DNA of 64,000 nucleotides from Bacillota bacterium. Its GTDB lineage: Bacteria; Bacillota; Clostridia; Acetivibrionales; DSM-1351. Shown piece by piece: positions 50,797-61,300 of the stretch (the stretch's first letter is position 1; every line of letters starts with the position of its first letter). The position numbers and the translations under genes are program-made. The notes below the pieces were generated by a model. It was not told the DNA's origin. It did no database searches and was given only the letters and a program-made list of their open reading frames with translations. The DNA lies in assembly GCA_023393115.1 (NCBI GenBank), contig JAEWMS010000062.1, positions 1-64,000 on the forward strand, read 5' to 3'.

Positions 50797-51474
50797 ATGG
50801 AAGTATTAAGAATTGAAAATTTAACAAAGAAATACGGTAAGGGCCAGAATGAAGTTGTAGCTGTGGACAATATAAGCTTTTCAGTTAATAAGGGTGAATT
50901 TGTAGCAATAGTCGGTCCCAGCGGGTCGGGTAAAAGTACTTTGTTGCATTTGCTGGGAGGTGTTGATAAACCTACTTCCGGTAAGGTTTATATAGATGAC
51001 ACCGATATTTACGGCCTTAAGGAAAAGGAATTATCTGTTTTAAGAAGAAGAAAGGTCGGGTTTGTTTTTCAGGCATATAATCTGATTCCGGTATTATCTG
51101 CCGAGGAGAATATTCTCATGCCCCTTCTGCTTGATAACAGGAGGGAAGATAAGAAGTACATTGATGAACTTCTTACCATATTAAATCTGAAGGATAGAAG
51201 AAGACATTTGCCTTCGGAACTTTCGGGTGGACAGCAGCAGCGTGTTTCCATAGGAAGAGCACTTGCAAACAAGCCCTCAATAATACTGGCAGACGAACCC
51301 ACCGGAAATCTCGATACCAAAAACTCCAGGGAAGTGCTGGAATTGCTTAAATATTCGGCCAAAAAATATAATCAAACCCTGATACTCATTTCACACGATA
51401 TGAATATTGCCAGTATGGCTGACAGAGTAATCAGCATTGTTGACGGAAGAATTTCTTCTGACAAGGAGGCCTAA
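50797..51474 (+). CDS. ABC transporter ATPase (MacB/LolD-like)
   Basis: 225 residues. Walker A VGPSGSGKSTLLHLLGG (about 39-55), Q-loop GFVFQAYNLIP (about 88-98), signature LSGGQQQRVSIGRAL (about 143-157), Walker B SIILADEPTGNLD (about 163-175) and H-loop LISHD. Type 3 exporter ATPase of the MacB/LolD family. It pairs with the following FtsX-type permease, whose ATG is only 1 base past its stop. ATGGAGG lies before the ATG. Together with the response regulator and kinase downstream it may deal with antimicrobial peptides or cell-envelope stress (inference). Confidence 0.93.
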   Translation: MEVLRIENLTKKYGKGQNEVVAVDNISFSVNKGEFVAIVGPSGSGKSTLLHLLGGVDKPTSGKVYIDDTDIYGLKEKELSVLRRRKVGFVFQAYNLIPVLSAEENILMPLLLDNRREDKKYIDELLTILNLKDRRRHLPSELSGGQQQRVSIGRALANKPSIILADEPTGNLDTKNSREVLELLKYSAKKYNQTLILISHDMNIASMADRVISIVDGRISSDKEA

Positions 51475-53991
51475 ATGATGAAGAATTACTCTACATTAAC
51501 GGTACGTTACCTAAAAAAGCATTTGGGTAGAACAATACTAACTCTCATTGGCATCATTGTGGCCATAGCAATGTTCACAGCTATAGGCAGTATTTATTAC
51601 AGCGGTATTAACGATGAGATAGAGCGTGCCAAAGAAAATGGAAACTATGAAATTCAGTTTTATGATTCAGACAGGGAGCAGGTAAAGGTTCTCGCTGCCA
51701 ATGCAGAAATAAAGAACGGTGGTATGGTAAAGTATGAGGGTATATATACAATTGAAACCAACCTTTTAACCGATTCCTTAAAAAAAGTAAATGTAAAAGC
51801 ATATGACGGAACTGCTTTCAACGATATTTTTAGAGTTAAGATTCTTGAGGGAAGATTCCCCGAAAATAGCTCTGAGATAATAGTTGATAAAAAGTTTTAT
51901 GCAATACTTAAGGATAAGCATATAAACCCTGTCATGGACGGAAGTATCACAACAAAGCAGGGACAGACTTCAAAGATCCAGTATAAGGTGGTAGGCGCCT
52001 ATGAAAGCAATGAAATTACAAATACTGCTTTGAGTTTTCTGGATATAAAGACCTCGGACAATTCCAAGAATTATTCTTACTTTGTCAACCTGAAACAAAA
52101 GTCAGGTAAACCAGAACTGGCTGTAAAAATTGCAAAAGCAAACAATGTCAAAGCTGATGCCAATACAAAGCTTTTATACCTTATTGGGGATGGTCCTGAT
52201 AAGGAAAAGAATAATCAAATGGAAATAATCTTTGGGCTTATAGCAGGTTTCGTTGTAATATCAACGACAGTTGTTATTTATAATGCCTTTAATATTTCGG
52301 TAATGGAAAGAATCAAGCATTATGGAATACTCAGAAGTATAGGAGCGACAAAGTCTCAGATAAGAAAGCTGGTTTTCAGGGAAGCTTCTATAATGAGTGC
52401 TATTGCATTACCCATAGGAATTTTTTCCGGATTTGCCGGAGTAATGATTACCTTCAACTTGATTATGGATGGTTTTCTGGGTGCTTTTACAATTGGTTTC
52501 TATCCACAGGTTATAGCTGTAGCCGCTTTATTGGGGCTTGTTACAGTATTTTTGTCGGCCTTCTTCCCTGCAAGAACAGCTTCAAAGGTTTCTCCCATAG
52601 ATGCCATCAGAGGAACAGTGGTTGTGAAGGGAGATAAGATTAAGAAACGCAGAGGCCTGCTGGCAAAAATGATTTTCAGATTTGAAGGACAGGTGGCCTA
52701 TAAAAACATTAAGAGAAGCAGAAAGAGATTTTATATAACCTGTTTGTCGCTTATGATATCTCTTGTTATGTATGTATTCTTCTCAAACTTTATTGATATT
52801 ATCTTTGAAAGTAATAAAATTGCAAGCGGAATGTTAAAGGTTGAGGCGGCCTTCACCGTGAATCAAAAGACCGGAAGTCCTTACTTGAGTGAAGCATTGT
52901 CACAACAGTTGAGCAGTACCGAAGGTGTAAAGGAAGTTTTTAACGTGAACTATAACGAAGTACCTTTTTTACTTGATAAAGACAAACTTAACAATAAATT
53001 TATACCTTCCCTAAAGCTTAAGAAGACTGAAGAGTATGAGGGGAAATATATTGTAAAGGGTACGCAATTGTTTGGTTACGATATAAAGTCTCTTGAACTT
53101 TTTAATAAGGACAATAAGACCAAAATCAACTATGACGAATTTAACAGTGAAAACGGAGTAATTATAGTAAATAAGGCTGGTGGATTCAATGAGAATAAAG
53201 ACCGCTTTTATGATGGCTTCACCAATTACAAAGTGGGTGATACAATTACAATTCCCATTATGAATCAGAAATTTGTCGATAATCCTGATAATCAACAATT
53301 GAAGGAGATTGCCCTCAAGGGAGATACTATGACCTTAAAGGTGATAAAAGTAGTCGATTATGAAGCTATCGCCGGTGCGGTAGTTAATGATAGCTTTGGT
53401 ATGATTATGTCTTCAGAGAATTACGTCAAACTAACCGGGATTGAGGGGCTGTCGGTAATAGGGGCAAACTTCACTTCCCCGGAGGTTGCAGAAAGTAAAT
53501 ATGAAAAGTTTAGTACTCTGGCAGATGAATATAAAGCTGTTTACATGGATATTCAGAAAGAGAAGCATAAGGTTGATGATCTTATCGGACAGATGAAGAT
53601 ACTTGTATATGGTTTTATAGGTTTAATCATTGTTATCTCAACTGTAAACATAATAAATACAGTGACCATTAATCTTTTGGTAAAGAAGAGAGAATATGCA
53701 ACCTTTAAGGCGATAGGCATGACAAAGGGACAGTTTCAAAAACTGGTACTCCTTGAGGGAGCCTTGTTCGGGATAATTGCATGCATAATTGGTCTTCCCA
53801 TTGCTTTCGTACTCACATATTTTGGTATAGTAAATAATAACCCTATGGGGGAAATTGGTTATAGAACTGTAATATGGCCCTATTTATACGGAGGAGTTGG
53901 AATGATAGTAATAACACTGCTTGCTGCAGTAGTGCCTCTGAGAAAGCTGAATGATATGAATATAGTTGAAGCGTTAAGAATTGAAGAGTAA
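51475..53991 (+). CDS. FtsX-like ABC transporter permease, two FtsX domains
   Basis: 838 residues. Helix at about 19-39, a large extracytoplasmic domain (about 40-260), FtsX domain 1 (about 257-390, FGLIAGFVVISTTVVIYNAFNISVMERIKHYGILRSIGAT), another helix (about 420) with a second large outer domain (about 440-700), and FtsX domain 2 (about 705-838, MKILVYGFIGLIIVISTVNIINTVTINLLVKKREYATFKAIGMTKGQF). The duplicated architecture is that of MacB-like/lipoprotein-extruding permeases rather than BceB. The start follows the ATPase stop with no gap. ATG 51475 or 51478 are both possible. Confidence 0.9.
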   Translation: MMKNYSTLTVRYLKKHLGRTILTLIGIIVAIAMFTAIGSIYYSGINDEIERAKENGNYEIQFYDSDREQVKVLAANAEIKNGGMVKYEGIYTIETNLLTDSLKKVNVKAYDGTAFNDIFRVKILEGRFPENSSEIIVDKKFYAILKDKHINPVMDGSITTKQGQTSKIQYKVVGAYESNEITNTALSFLDIKTSDNSKNYSYFVNLKQKSGKPELAVKIAKANNVKADANTKLLYLIGDGPDKEKNNQMEIIFGLIAGFVVISTTVVIYNAFNISVMERIKHYGILRSIGATKSQIRKLVFREASIMSAIALPIGIFSGFAGVMITFNLIMDGFLGAFTIGFYPQVIAVAALLGLVTVFLSAFFPARTASKVSPIDAIRGTVVVKGDKIKKRRGLLAKMIFRFEGQVAYKNIKRSRKRFYITCLSLMISLVMYVFFSNFIDIIFESNKIASGMLKVEAAFTVNQKTGSPYLSEALSQQLSSTEGVKEVFNVNYNEVPFLLDKDKLNNKFIPSLKLKKTEEYEGKYIVKGTQLFGYDIKSLELFNKDNKTKINYDEFNSENGVIIVNKAGGFNENKDRFYDGFTNYKVGDTITIPIMNQKFVDNPDNQQLKEIALKGDTMTLKVIKVVDYEAIAGAVVNDSFGMIMSSENYVKLTGIEGLSVIGANFTSPEVAESKYEKFSTLADEYKAVYMDIQKEKHKVDDLIGQMKILVYGFIGLIIVISTVNIINTVTINLLVKKREYATFKAIGMTKGQFQKLVLLEGALFGIIACIIGLPIAFVLTYFGIVNNNPMGEIGYRTVIWPYLYGGVGMIVITLLAAVVPLRKLNDMNIVEALRIEE

Positions 53992-54139
53992 GGCAGTATT
54001 AGAGTTTTTGCTACTGGGGGCTGTTGAGAAACAGCCCTTTATTTTTCTTTTAGTTTAATTGTTAATTTATTTGCACGGGTAACTAATTATTTGTAAAATT
54101 TGATAAAATAAGACTAATAAAATAGGAGGTCCACAAAAA

Positions 54140-54823
54140 ATGAACATTTTATTGGTTGAAGATGATGCACCTCTGGCTATGGGAATAGAATACGCCTTAA
54201 AGAAAAACGGCTTTACAATGGAGGTTGCCAAAACAATACAGGAAGCCCACAGGCTTTTTAATTCGGATATTGATCTGATATTACTGGATGTAACTCTTCC
54301 TGATGGTAATGGTTATGATTTCTGTAAGGAGATAAGATCTGGCAGTGATGTACCCATCATATTCATGACTGCCCTTGATGATGAAGTAAATGTAGTCTTT
54401 GGCCTTGATATAGGAGGAGATGATTACATAGCAAAACCAGTAAGGATAAGTGAACTTATTTCCAGAATCAATGCTCTTATGAGACGTCAGAAAAAGAGTA
54501 CAGGAGAGGGGATAGGCTGTATTGTCAGCGGAAATGTTGCTGTTGAACCTTTAAAATGCAAGGTCACTGTTGGGGGAGAAGAGGTCGGTCTGACAGCAGC
54601 AGAATATAAGCTTCTGCTGCTATTACTGGAAAACAGGGGACAAGTTTTGAGCAGGAATATAATAATTGAAAAGCTCTGGGATATCGATGGAAACTTTGTA
54701 GATTATAATACTCTGAATGTTTATGTTAAAAGGCTTAGAGAAAAAATCGAAACTGGAGGAGAAAAGCATATTGAAACTGTCAGGGGCATGGGTTATGTTT
54801 GGAAGGAAGAAGCTATAAAATAG
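54140..54823 (+). CDS. OmpR-family response regulator
   Basis: 227 residues. Receiver domain (1-115): acidic pair E8/D9-D10 (LLVEDDAP), phospho-acceptor D51 (DLILLDVTLPDG) and Lys in AKPV (about 100). C-terminal winged helix (about 128-222) with GLTAAEYKLLLLLLENRGQVLSRNIIIEKLW and YVKRLREKIE. It probably regulates the preceding transporter. The gene starts 148 bases after the permease; GGAGG lies before the ATG. The kinase follows after 18 bases. Confidence 0.94.
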   Translation: MNILLVEDDAPLAMGIEYALKKNGFTMEVAKTIQEAHRLFNSDIDLILLDVTLPDGNGYDFCKEIRSGSDVPIIFMTALDDEVNVVFGLDIGGDDYIAKPVRISELISRINALMRRQKKSTGEGIGCIVSGNVAVEPLKCKVTVGGEEVGLTAAEYKLLLLLLENRGQVLSRNIIIEKLWDIDGNFVDYNTLNVYVKRLREKIETGGEKHIETVRGMGYVWKEEAIK

Positions 54824-54841
54824 AATCTGGCGGAGGAGTAA

Positions 54842-56083
54842 ATGAAAATATTAAGAAATACCGAGGTGAAGATGTCGTTGGGCATTCTTGCAGTACTTCT
54901 TTTGGTGTTTGGAGCTGTGTGTATGTATATGGTACATAGTTACACAAGTACCCTTAACAAGATTCATATACAACAAAACATTGCAGTGATAGGAGCTGTA
55001 GTGAGAGAGTACCCTGAAGCGGAAACAGAAATCGTAAGGAAATTTACCGGGGACTTTCAGAAGGATTACGAATTTGGAAAAAGTATTACAAGTAAATACA
55101 ATTATGATGAAAATTTAAGCATATATAAAAATAATTCTGTTACTAGAGACTTATGGCTTACCAACATCAGATTTCAGCTGTTGATAGGTTCCTTTGCATT
55201 GGTGTTGATTGTTTTTTTCATTCTAAGCCTAAACAGGATATATTCCCGTATCCGAAAAATAAGTGAGGGAGCTGAAGCAGCTGTTGAAGGTGATTTTCAG
55301 CCTTTAGAAGGTGGACGTGAAGAAGGGGATATGGGTTTCTTAATCAGTCAGTTCAACTTAATGACTCAAAGACTCAGTGAGAATGTCCAGACATCAAAGG
55401 CTGAAAAGCTGTTTCTTAAAAGGCTCATAACAGACATTTCTCATCAGCTAAAGACTCCGCTGGCTTCTCTTATAATGTTTAATGACATTCTAAAAAATGA
55501 TTTAACCATATCCGAAAAGGAAAGAAGTACATTCATAACTGAAAGTAAAAACCAGCTGGACAGAATAGATTGGCTGATAAAAAATCTGTTGAAAATGGCG
55601 AAATTGGAAGCCGGGGTGGTTGAATTCAAAAAGGAGATAGCACCGATTGATAAATCCCTCCAAAAAAGTTTAACAGGGTTAAAATACTTTGCTGATGAAA
55701 AAAATATAAATATCTCTGTTACAGGGGACCGGAATATATATGTAAATCATGATGTGAGCTGGACGGTAGAAGCTTTTTCAAACATAATAAAAAATTGTAT
55801 TGAGCACAGCACCATTGGAGGGATTGTAGAAATCAACTGGGAGGAAAACAGTGTATTTCTGGAGGTTGTTATAAGTGATAGAGGTATGGGTATCCCCAGT
55901 GAGGAACTGCCCAGAATATTTGACAGGTTTTATAAGGGGCCTAACAGCTGTAATCCTACCAATATCGGTATAGGTCTATATATAACAAAGAATATTATAG
56001 AAGGTCAGGGAGGAGCAATTTATGTTTCCAGTGAACCCGGAAAGGGAACAAAATTTAGTATAAGGTTTATGAAAATAGAATAA
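54842..56083 (+). CDS. Sensor histidine kinase
   Basis: 413 residues. Two membrane helices (about 11-32 and 105-125) with an outer domain of roughly 70 residues, HAMP (about 128-180), HisKA with phospho-accepting His in LITDISHQLKTPLASLIMF (about 195-213) and HATPase with IIKNCIEHS (N-box), ISDRGMGIP, and GIGLYITKNIIEGQGG. The small outer loop is larger than in BceS-type kinases, so it probably senses a ligand itself. It phosphorylates the OmpR-type regulator encoded just upstream. GGAGGAG precedes the ATG. Confidence 0.93.
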   Translation: MKILRNTEVKMSLGILAVLLLVFGAVCMYMVHSYTSTLNKIHIQQNIAVIGAVVREYPEAETEIVRKFTGDFQKDYEFGKSITSKYNYDENLSIYKNNSVTRDLWLTNIRFQLLIGSFALVLIVFFILSLNRIYSRIRKISEGAEAAVEGDFQPLEGGREEGDMGFLISQFNLMTQRLSENVQTSKAEKLFLKRLITDISHQLKTPLASLIMFNDILKNDLTISEKERSTFITESKNQLDRIDWLIKNLLKMAKLEAGVVEFKKEIAPIDKSLQKSLTGLKYFADEKNINISVTGDRNIYVNHDVSWTVEAFSNIIKNCIEHSTIGGIVEINWEENSVFLEVVISDRGMGIPSEELPRIFDRFYKGPNSCNPTNIGIGLYITKNIIEGQGGAIYVSSEPGKGTKFSIRFMKIE

Positions 56084-56116
56084 ATTACAAATTACTTTTT
56101 GTTTATGTTTGTTTAG

Positions 56117-56144
56117 TTGATTTTTTGTAGTAAAATAGTATTAT
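56117..56144 (+). promoter_or_regulatory. Putative promoter of the PfkB gene
   Basis: TTGATT (56117-56122) and TATTAT (56139-56144) with a 16-bp spacer. Downstream, TAAACGC (about 56150) pairs with GCGTTTA (about 56182) in the leader. Confidence 0.45.
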
Positions 56145-56228
56145 ATTGTAAACGCGTGACCATAGAGATGATTTCTAGATTTGCGTTTATATCAGATTAC
56201 TTCGGAGTGAATTTTAGGAGGAAAATGT

Positions 56229-57131
56229 ATGTCAAATTGTGATGTTTATCTTTATGGTATGACCCTGGTTACAACTATGCATTTATTGACAAAAGAATTT
56301 CCCAAGGAGGATTCTTATTCTGAAATCAAGGAGACTTATATTCTCCCGGGTGGAGAAACCGGCAGCTGTGCAGTGGTCCTTGCTTCCTTGGGCTGCAAGG
56401 TTAAAGTGGATGGCAATTTTCAAGGCAAAAAAACCATGCCAGTATTGGACAAATATCTTGTAGAAAAATTTGGGGTTGATATGTCAAGAACATATAATGA
56501 CCCTGGTTTTGATGGTGTACAGGACATGGTCATAATTGGGGGGAATACCCGAAACTGTTTTGGAACCTTCGGAGCATATTTTAATGATAAGGTGAAGCGA
56601 TGGAATTCTCCTGTAAAGGAGGATATAGCTGATGCTGCTGTTGTGGGGCTTGACCCGTTTTTCATGGAACAGTCCGAAATGGTAGCACAGTATTGCAGAG
56701 AATGGGGTAAAAAATACGTTACTATAGACTGTAAACCCGAAACTATACTACATAAATATTCTGAAGTAAATGTTGTATCAAATGAATTCATACAGGACAA
56801 TTACCCTGACGCTGATGTAAATGAGCTCTTCAAAACTTATACCGACAATAGCGAGGGGCTTGTAATATTTACTTTCGGTTCAAGGGAAATAGTGTATGGC
56901 AGGAAAAACCAGCCTGCACAAAGGTTTAAGCCGTTTAAGGTACAGGTGCAAAGCACACTGGGGGCAGGAGATTCCTTTAAGGCCGGTGCAGTTTACGGAG
57001 TCTTCAGACAGATGCCTGATATTGAGCTGGTTGAATTTGCCGCAGCAACTGCAGCAACAGTGTGCAGCAGATTTCCACTGGCATTAAATCCTCCAAATTT
57101 GGAAATAATAAAGCAACTGATAAAAAAATAG
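56229..57131 (+). CDS. PfkB-family sugar kinase
   Basis: 300 residues of the ribokinase fold. The second PfkB signature, STLGAGDSFKAGAVYG (about 238-253), carries the catalytic Asp; GGETGSCAVVLASLG (about 37-51) matches the first part of the substrate site, and a VDGNFQGKKTMP block follows. Substrate could be fructose, ribose or another sugar. AGGAGGAA precedes the ATG. Single gene, with a hairpin-containing leader. Confidence 0.88.
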   Translation: MSNCDVYLYGMTLVTTMHLLTKEFPKEDSYSEIKETYILPGGETGSCAVVLASLGCKVKVDGNFQGKKTMPVLDKYLVEKFGVDMSRTYNDPGFDGVQDMVIIGGNTRNCFGTFGAYFNDKVKRWNSPVKEDIADAAVVGLDPFFMEQSEMVAQYCREWGKKYVTIDCKPETILHKYSEVNVVSNEFIQDNYPDADVNELFKTYTDNSEGLVIFTFGSREIVYGRKNQPAQRFKPFKVQVQSTLGAGDSFKAGAVYGVFRQMPDIELVEFAAATAATVCSRFPLALNPPNLEIIKQLIKK

Positions 57132-57157
57132 TTGTTTTAAAATTAGTCCTTTCAGTA

Positions 57158-57163
57158 TATAAT
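57158..57163 (+). promoter_or_regulatory. -10 box (TATAAT) beside the metal operator
   Basis: TATAAT directly before the palindrome at 57166-57186; the -35 is not clear (TTGTTT at 57132-57137 is 20 bases away). Confidence 0.4.
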
Positions 57164-57165
57164 GT

Positions 57166-57186
57166 AAATGCGAATGATTCCCATTT
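57166..57186. promoter_or_regulatory. Zur/Fur-like operator, 21-bp palindrome
   Basis: AAATG-C-GAAT-G-ATTC-C-CATTT: every position is symmetric except the central G and the C/C pair. The core GAATnATTC with AAATG/CATTT flanks resembles Gram-positive Fur/Zur boxes. It is just after the -10 and before the metal-binding lipoprotein gene. Confidence 0.65.
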
Positions 57187-57235
57187 GCTTAAATAGTGGA
57201 ATACTTCATGAGGTGTACTTGAAAAGGAGGAACTT

Positions 57236-58210
57236 TTGATTATTAAGTGTAATACTAAAAGAGAACTAAAAAATAAACTTATGGCAAGTTTGAAAAGTGA
57301 TTCGAGGAAAAGGATAATATCATTGGTTTTGGTATCCTGCTTCTTATTCGGGATTATGGCATTTACCGGCTGCTCGACAGTTGAGAAAAAAGAGGATGGG
57401 AACGGTACGTTCACTGTAGTTACCTCCTTTTATCCCATGTATGTATTTACCAAGAATATCATTGGTGACATACCGGGTGTAGAGCTTATCAACATGACCG
57501 AGCCTCAGACGGGCTGCCTTCACGACTATCAGCTGATTCCGGCTGACCTGAAGACTCTGGAAAAGGCAGATGCATTTGTCATTAACGGTGCGGGAATGGA
57601 AGCCTTTATGGATAAGGTCATTAAACAGCAGCCTGACCTAGATATTATTGAGGCTGCCAAGGGTATTGAGCTGTTAAAGGACGAAAACGGCGAAGACAAT
57701 CCCCATGTGTGGGTAGGTATCTCAGGTGCAATAACAGAAGTGAAAAACATTGCTGAGGGGCTGGCAGCCTCTGATTCAAAGAATGCCGCTGCTTACAGGG
57801 AAAATGCCGGGAAATATGTCAAGGAGCTTGAACAGCAGAGAGATAAGATGCATCAGCAGCTGGACAGTTTCAAAAACAAGGATATAGTGACTTTCCATGA
57901 AGCTTTCCCCTACTTTGCAAAGGAATTTGGTCTGAACATTGTAGCAGTAGTTGAAAGAGAGCCCGGAACCGAGCCCAGTGCAGGTGAACTGGCCGAATTG
58001 ATAGACAATATAAAGCAAACAAAGGTAAAAGCACTTTTTGCCGAACCACAGTATTCTAAAAAAGCTGCCGATTCCATAGCGAAAGAAACCGGGGCCAAGG
58101 TATATCTGCTAGATCCCGTTGTTACCGGTGAAAGGACAGCTCCTGCCGACAGCTATATAAAGACAATGGAACAAAATCTTAAGGTACTTGTGGAGGCTTT
58201 TCAACAGTAA
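57236..58210 (+). CDS. Zinc/manganese ABC transporter substrate-binding lipoprotein (ZnuA/AdcA-type)
   Basis: 324 residues. Signal peptide with Cys46 (AFTGC) after a 25-residue charged extension; the start TTG 57236 has AAAGGAGG 5 bases before it, and ATG 57281 would be the shorter alternative. Cluster A-1 metal-binding fold: HDYQLIPADLKTLEKADAFVING, NPHVWVGI, FHEAFPYFAKEFGLNIVAV and EPQYSKKAADSIAKETG, with metal ligands at the two His (HDY, NPH), the His of FHEAF and a C-terminal Asp or Glu. No permease or ATPase gene is nearby in the window. The Zur-like operator upstream supports zinc. Confidence 0.9.
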   Translation: MIIKCNTKRELKNKLMASLKSDSRKRIISLVLVSCFLFGIMAFTGCSTVEKKEDGNGTFTVVTSFYPMYVFTKNIIGDIPGVELINMTEPQTGCLHDYQLIPADLKTLEKADAFVINGAGMEAFMDKVIKQQPDLDIIEAAKGIELLKDENGEDNPHVWVGISGAITEVKNIAEGLAASDSKNAAAYRENAGKYVKELEQQRDKMHQQLDSFKNKDIVTFHEAFPYFAKEFGLNIVAVVEREPGTEPSAGELAELIDNIKQTKVKALFAEPQYSKKAADSIAKETGAKVYLLDPVVTGERTAPADSYIKTMEQNLKVLVEAFQQ

Positions 58211-58268
58211 GACATAAAAAAGAGTTGGTACACAAGGTAAAGAAGTAGAGAAGTGATCATTAAAACTT

Positions 58269-58308
58269 AAAACATCCTGCCGGGAAAGCCCGAGCAGGAT
58301 GTTTTTTT
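58269..58308 (+). terminator. Rho-independent terminator after the metal-binding gene
   Basis: AACATCCTGC pairs with GCAGGATGTT around CGGGAAAGCCCGA, followed by TTTTT. Confidence 0.9.
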
Positions 58309-58357
58309 CAGTACATAATTAGTAAAGTGTCTTTAAATGATTACCGTAACCGATTGC

Positions 58358-61300
58358 TTACCCTTCAGCCATTTTCTTTAGCTTTAGGTATCTCTCCTTG
58401 GCGTGCTCTTCAGCCATGCTGAACAATTCTTCCGCTTCTTCAGGGAACTCCTTCACAAGTGAAGAGAATCTTACCTGATTCAACAGGAAGTCTCTGAATG
58501 GGGAATTAGGTTCTTTAGAGTCAAGAACAAACGGATTCTTGCCCTGTTGTTTCAATTCCGGGTTGTATCTGAACAGATGCCAGTAGCCGGCCGATACCGC
58601 ATTGGCTGAGTTGGCGATACTTCTTCCCATACCGTCCTTGATACCATGGCTGATACAAGGTGCATAAGCAATGATGATAGAAGGACCTTTATAGGCCTCA
58701 GCTTCAGCAATAGCCTTCAGCAATTGATTTCTGTCAGCGCCGATTCCGACCTGAGCTACATAAACATTTCCATAGGTTATCATTTGTCCGGCCAAATCCT
58801 TTTTGGCAGCTTTCTTACCTGAGGATGCAAATTTTGCAATTGCTGAAGTAGGAGTTGATTTTGAAGCCTGACCACCAGTGTTTGAGTATATTTCTGTATC
58901 AAATACCAGAACATTTACATCATCTCCTGAGGCTAGCACATGGTCAAGTCCGCCATAGCCGATATCATAGGCCCAACCGTCTCCGCCCACAATCCAGATT
59001 GACCGCTTAACCAGGTAATCCTGTTTTTCGAGAAGTTCTGCTATAAGCTGAGTTTGCTGCTGGTCTTTAGGAGAATAAGCTTTCAGTGCCTCTAGAAGAT
59101 CCTCACTTGCACCCTTGGAAGCTTCTCCATCTTCAGTGGTGGCTACCCACGCTCCAAGCTTGGCTTTCAGATTATCATCAATATCCATATCTGAAAGTTG
59201 AAGTGCAATATCTCTGATACGCTCTCTCAGCTGCTTTACCCCGAGGTAGAAGCCGTAGCCGAATTCTGCGTTATCTTCGAATAATGAGTTGGCCCAGGCG
59301 GGACCTTTTCCTTCATTATTTACAGTATAGGCACTGGCGGGATATGAGGCACCCCAGATAGAAGAACAACCGGTAGCATTTGCAATCATCATTCTATCAC
59401 CGAACAGCTGTGTAACAAGCTTGATATAAGGTGTTTCACCACAACCTGCACAGGCGCCGGAAAACTCGTACAGAGGTTTTCTGAACTGGCTGTCCTTGAT
59501 TGTCTTATTCCCAAAGTTTCCGCCTTTATATGAGATCTTGGTAGTAGAAAACTCATAATTAGGAATTTCTCGTTCAGTTTGAGTACTCAGTTTTTTCATA
59601 ACCAGTGCTTTTTCCTTGGCAGGGCAGACATCAGCGCAGTTGCCGCAGCCAGTACAATCCATAGGACTGATCTGAATCTTGAACTGGTATTGCTCCATGC
59701 CTTTTCCAACTGCTTTTTTTGTCACGAAGGTGTCAGGTGCGTCTTTCAATTCCTCATCGGTAGCCAGTACTGGTCTGATAACTGCATGAGGACAAACCAG
59801 AGAACATATATTACACTGAATACAGTTATCAGCAATCCATTCTGGAACATTGACAGCTATACCACGCTTCTCATAGGCTGCCGTACCGTTAGGTATGGTA
59901 CCGTCCTCCAATTCCACAAAGGTACTTACAGGCAGATCCTCGCCCCTCATGGCATTACACGGACGGAGAATATTTTTAATGAAATCAGGTTCCACAATTT
60001 CAGGACTTGCTGTATCCTGAGCATCCTTCCAAGATTCGGGAACATTAATTTTTACTACTGAATCTATACCTTTTTCAATAGCTTCCTGATTGATTCTGAC
60101 AACCTTTTCACCTTTTTTACCATAGGACTTAACTACGGCCTCTTTTAGATAACGTACCGCTTCATCAATTGGAATAATGTTAGCCAGCTTGAAGAATGCG
60201 GCCTGCATTATCATATTTATCCTGTTTCCAAGTCCTATATTCTCAGCAATTGAATAAGCATTAACTGTATAGAACTGTACATTGTTCCGGGCTATCTGAC
60301 GCTTAATTTCAGCCGGGAGATGTTCCTCGAGTTCCTTTTCGTTCCAAAGGCAGTTTAATACAAAAGTTCCGCCTTTCTTTATACCCTTAAGCAGATCATA
60401 CTGGTTTACATAGGACTGATTGTGACAGGCGATATAATCAGCTTCATGAACAAGGTATGATGATTTTATTGGCTCGTCACCGAAGCGTAAGTGAGACATG
60501 GTGACTCCGCCGGATTTTTTTGAATCATAGGCAAAGTAAGCTTGAACATATTTGTCGGTATGATCACCGATAATTTTGATAGCCTGCTTGTTTGCTCCTA
60601 CAGTACCATCGGAACCAAGTCCCCAGAATAAACATTTTATGGTTGATTTTGGTGCGGCATTGATGTGCTCATCAATATTGAGAGAAGTATGGGTAACATC
60701 ATCTACTATACCGATTGTAAACCCGTCTTTGGGGCTTGGCTGCTTGAGATTGTCATATACTGCTTTAATATGTGCAGGTGTTGTATCCTTGGATGCCAGA
60801 CCAAAACGACCTCCAACTACTAATGGAGCATTCTCAATTCCATAATAAGCTGCCTTTACATCGAGATACAGCGGTTCGCCTATTGCACCGGGTTCCTTTG
60901 TTCTGTCAAGAACTGCAATCTTTTTTACGGTCTTTGGAATTACATTTAACAAGTGCTTGGTTGAGAAGGGCCTGTATAAATGGACCTTAACAACGCCGTA
61001 TTTTTCACCGTTTGTGTTCAGATAGTCAATGGTTTCTTCAATAACATCAGTAATTGAGCCCATTGCTATTATTATGTTCTCCGCATCAGGAGCACCATAA
61101 TAATCGAAGAGACCGTGCTTTCTTCCGGTAAGCTCTCCAACCTTATTCATGTAATCTTCAACTATATTCACAATATTGTCATAGTAGGGATTTGCTGCTT
61201 CACGATTCTGGAAGTAAACATCCGGATTTTGAGCAGTTCCTCTTGTTACCGGATGATTCGGTGATAGAGCCCTGTCCCTGAATTCCTTGACTGCATCATA

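Noticed and set aside
59579..60061. 160-residue + strand frame inside nifJ
   Set aside because: Antisense shadow of the PFOR ferredoxin region; composition is not protein-like.
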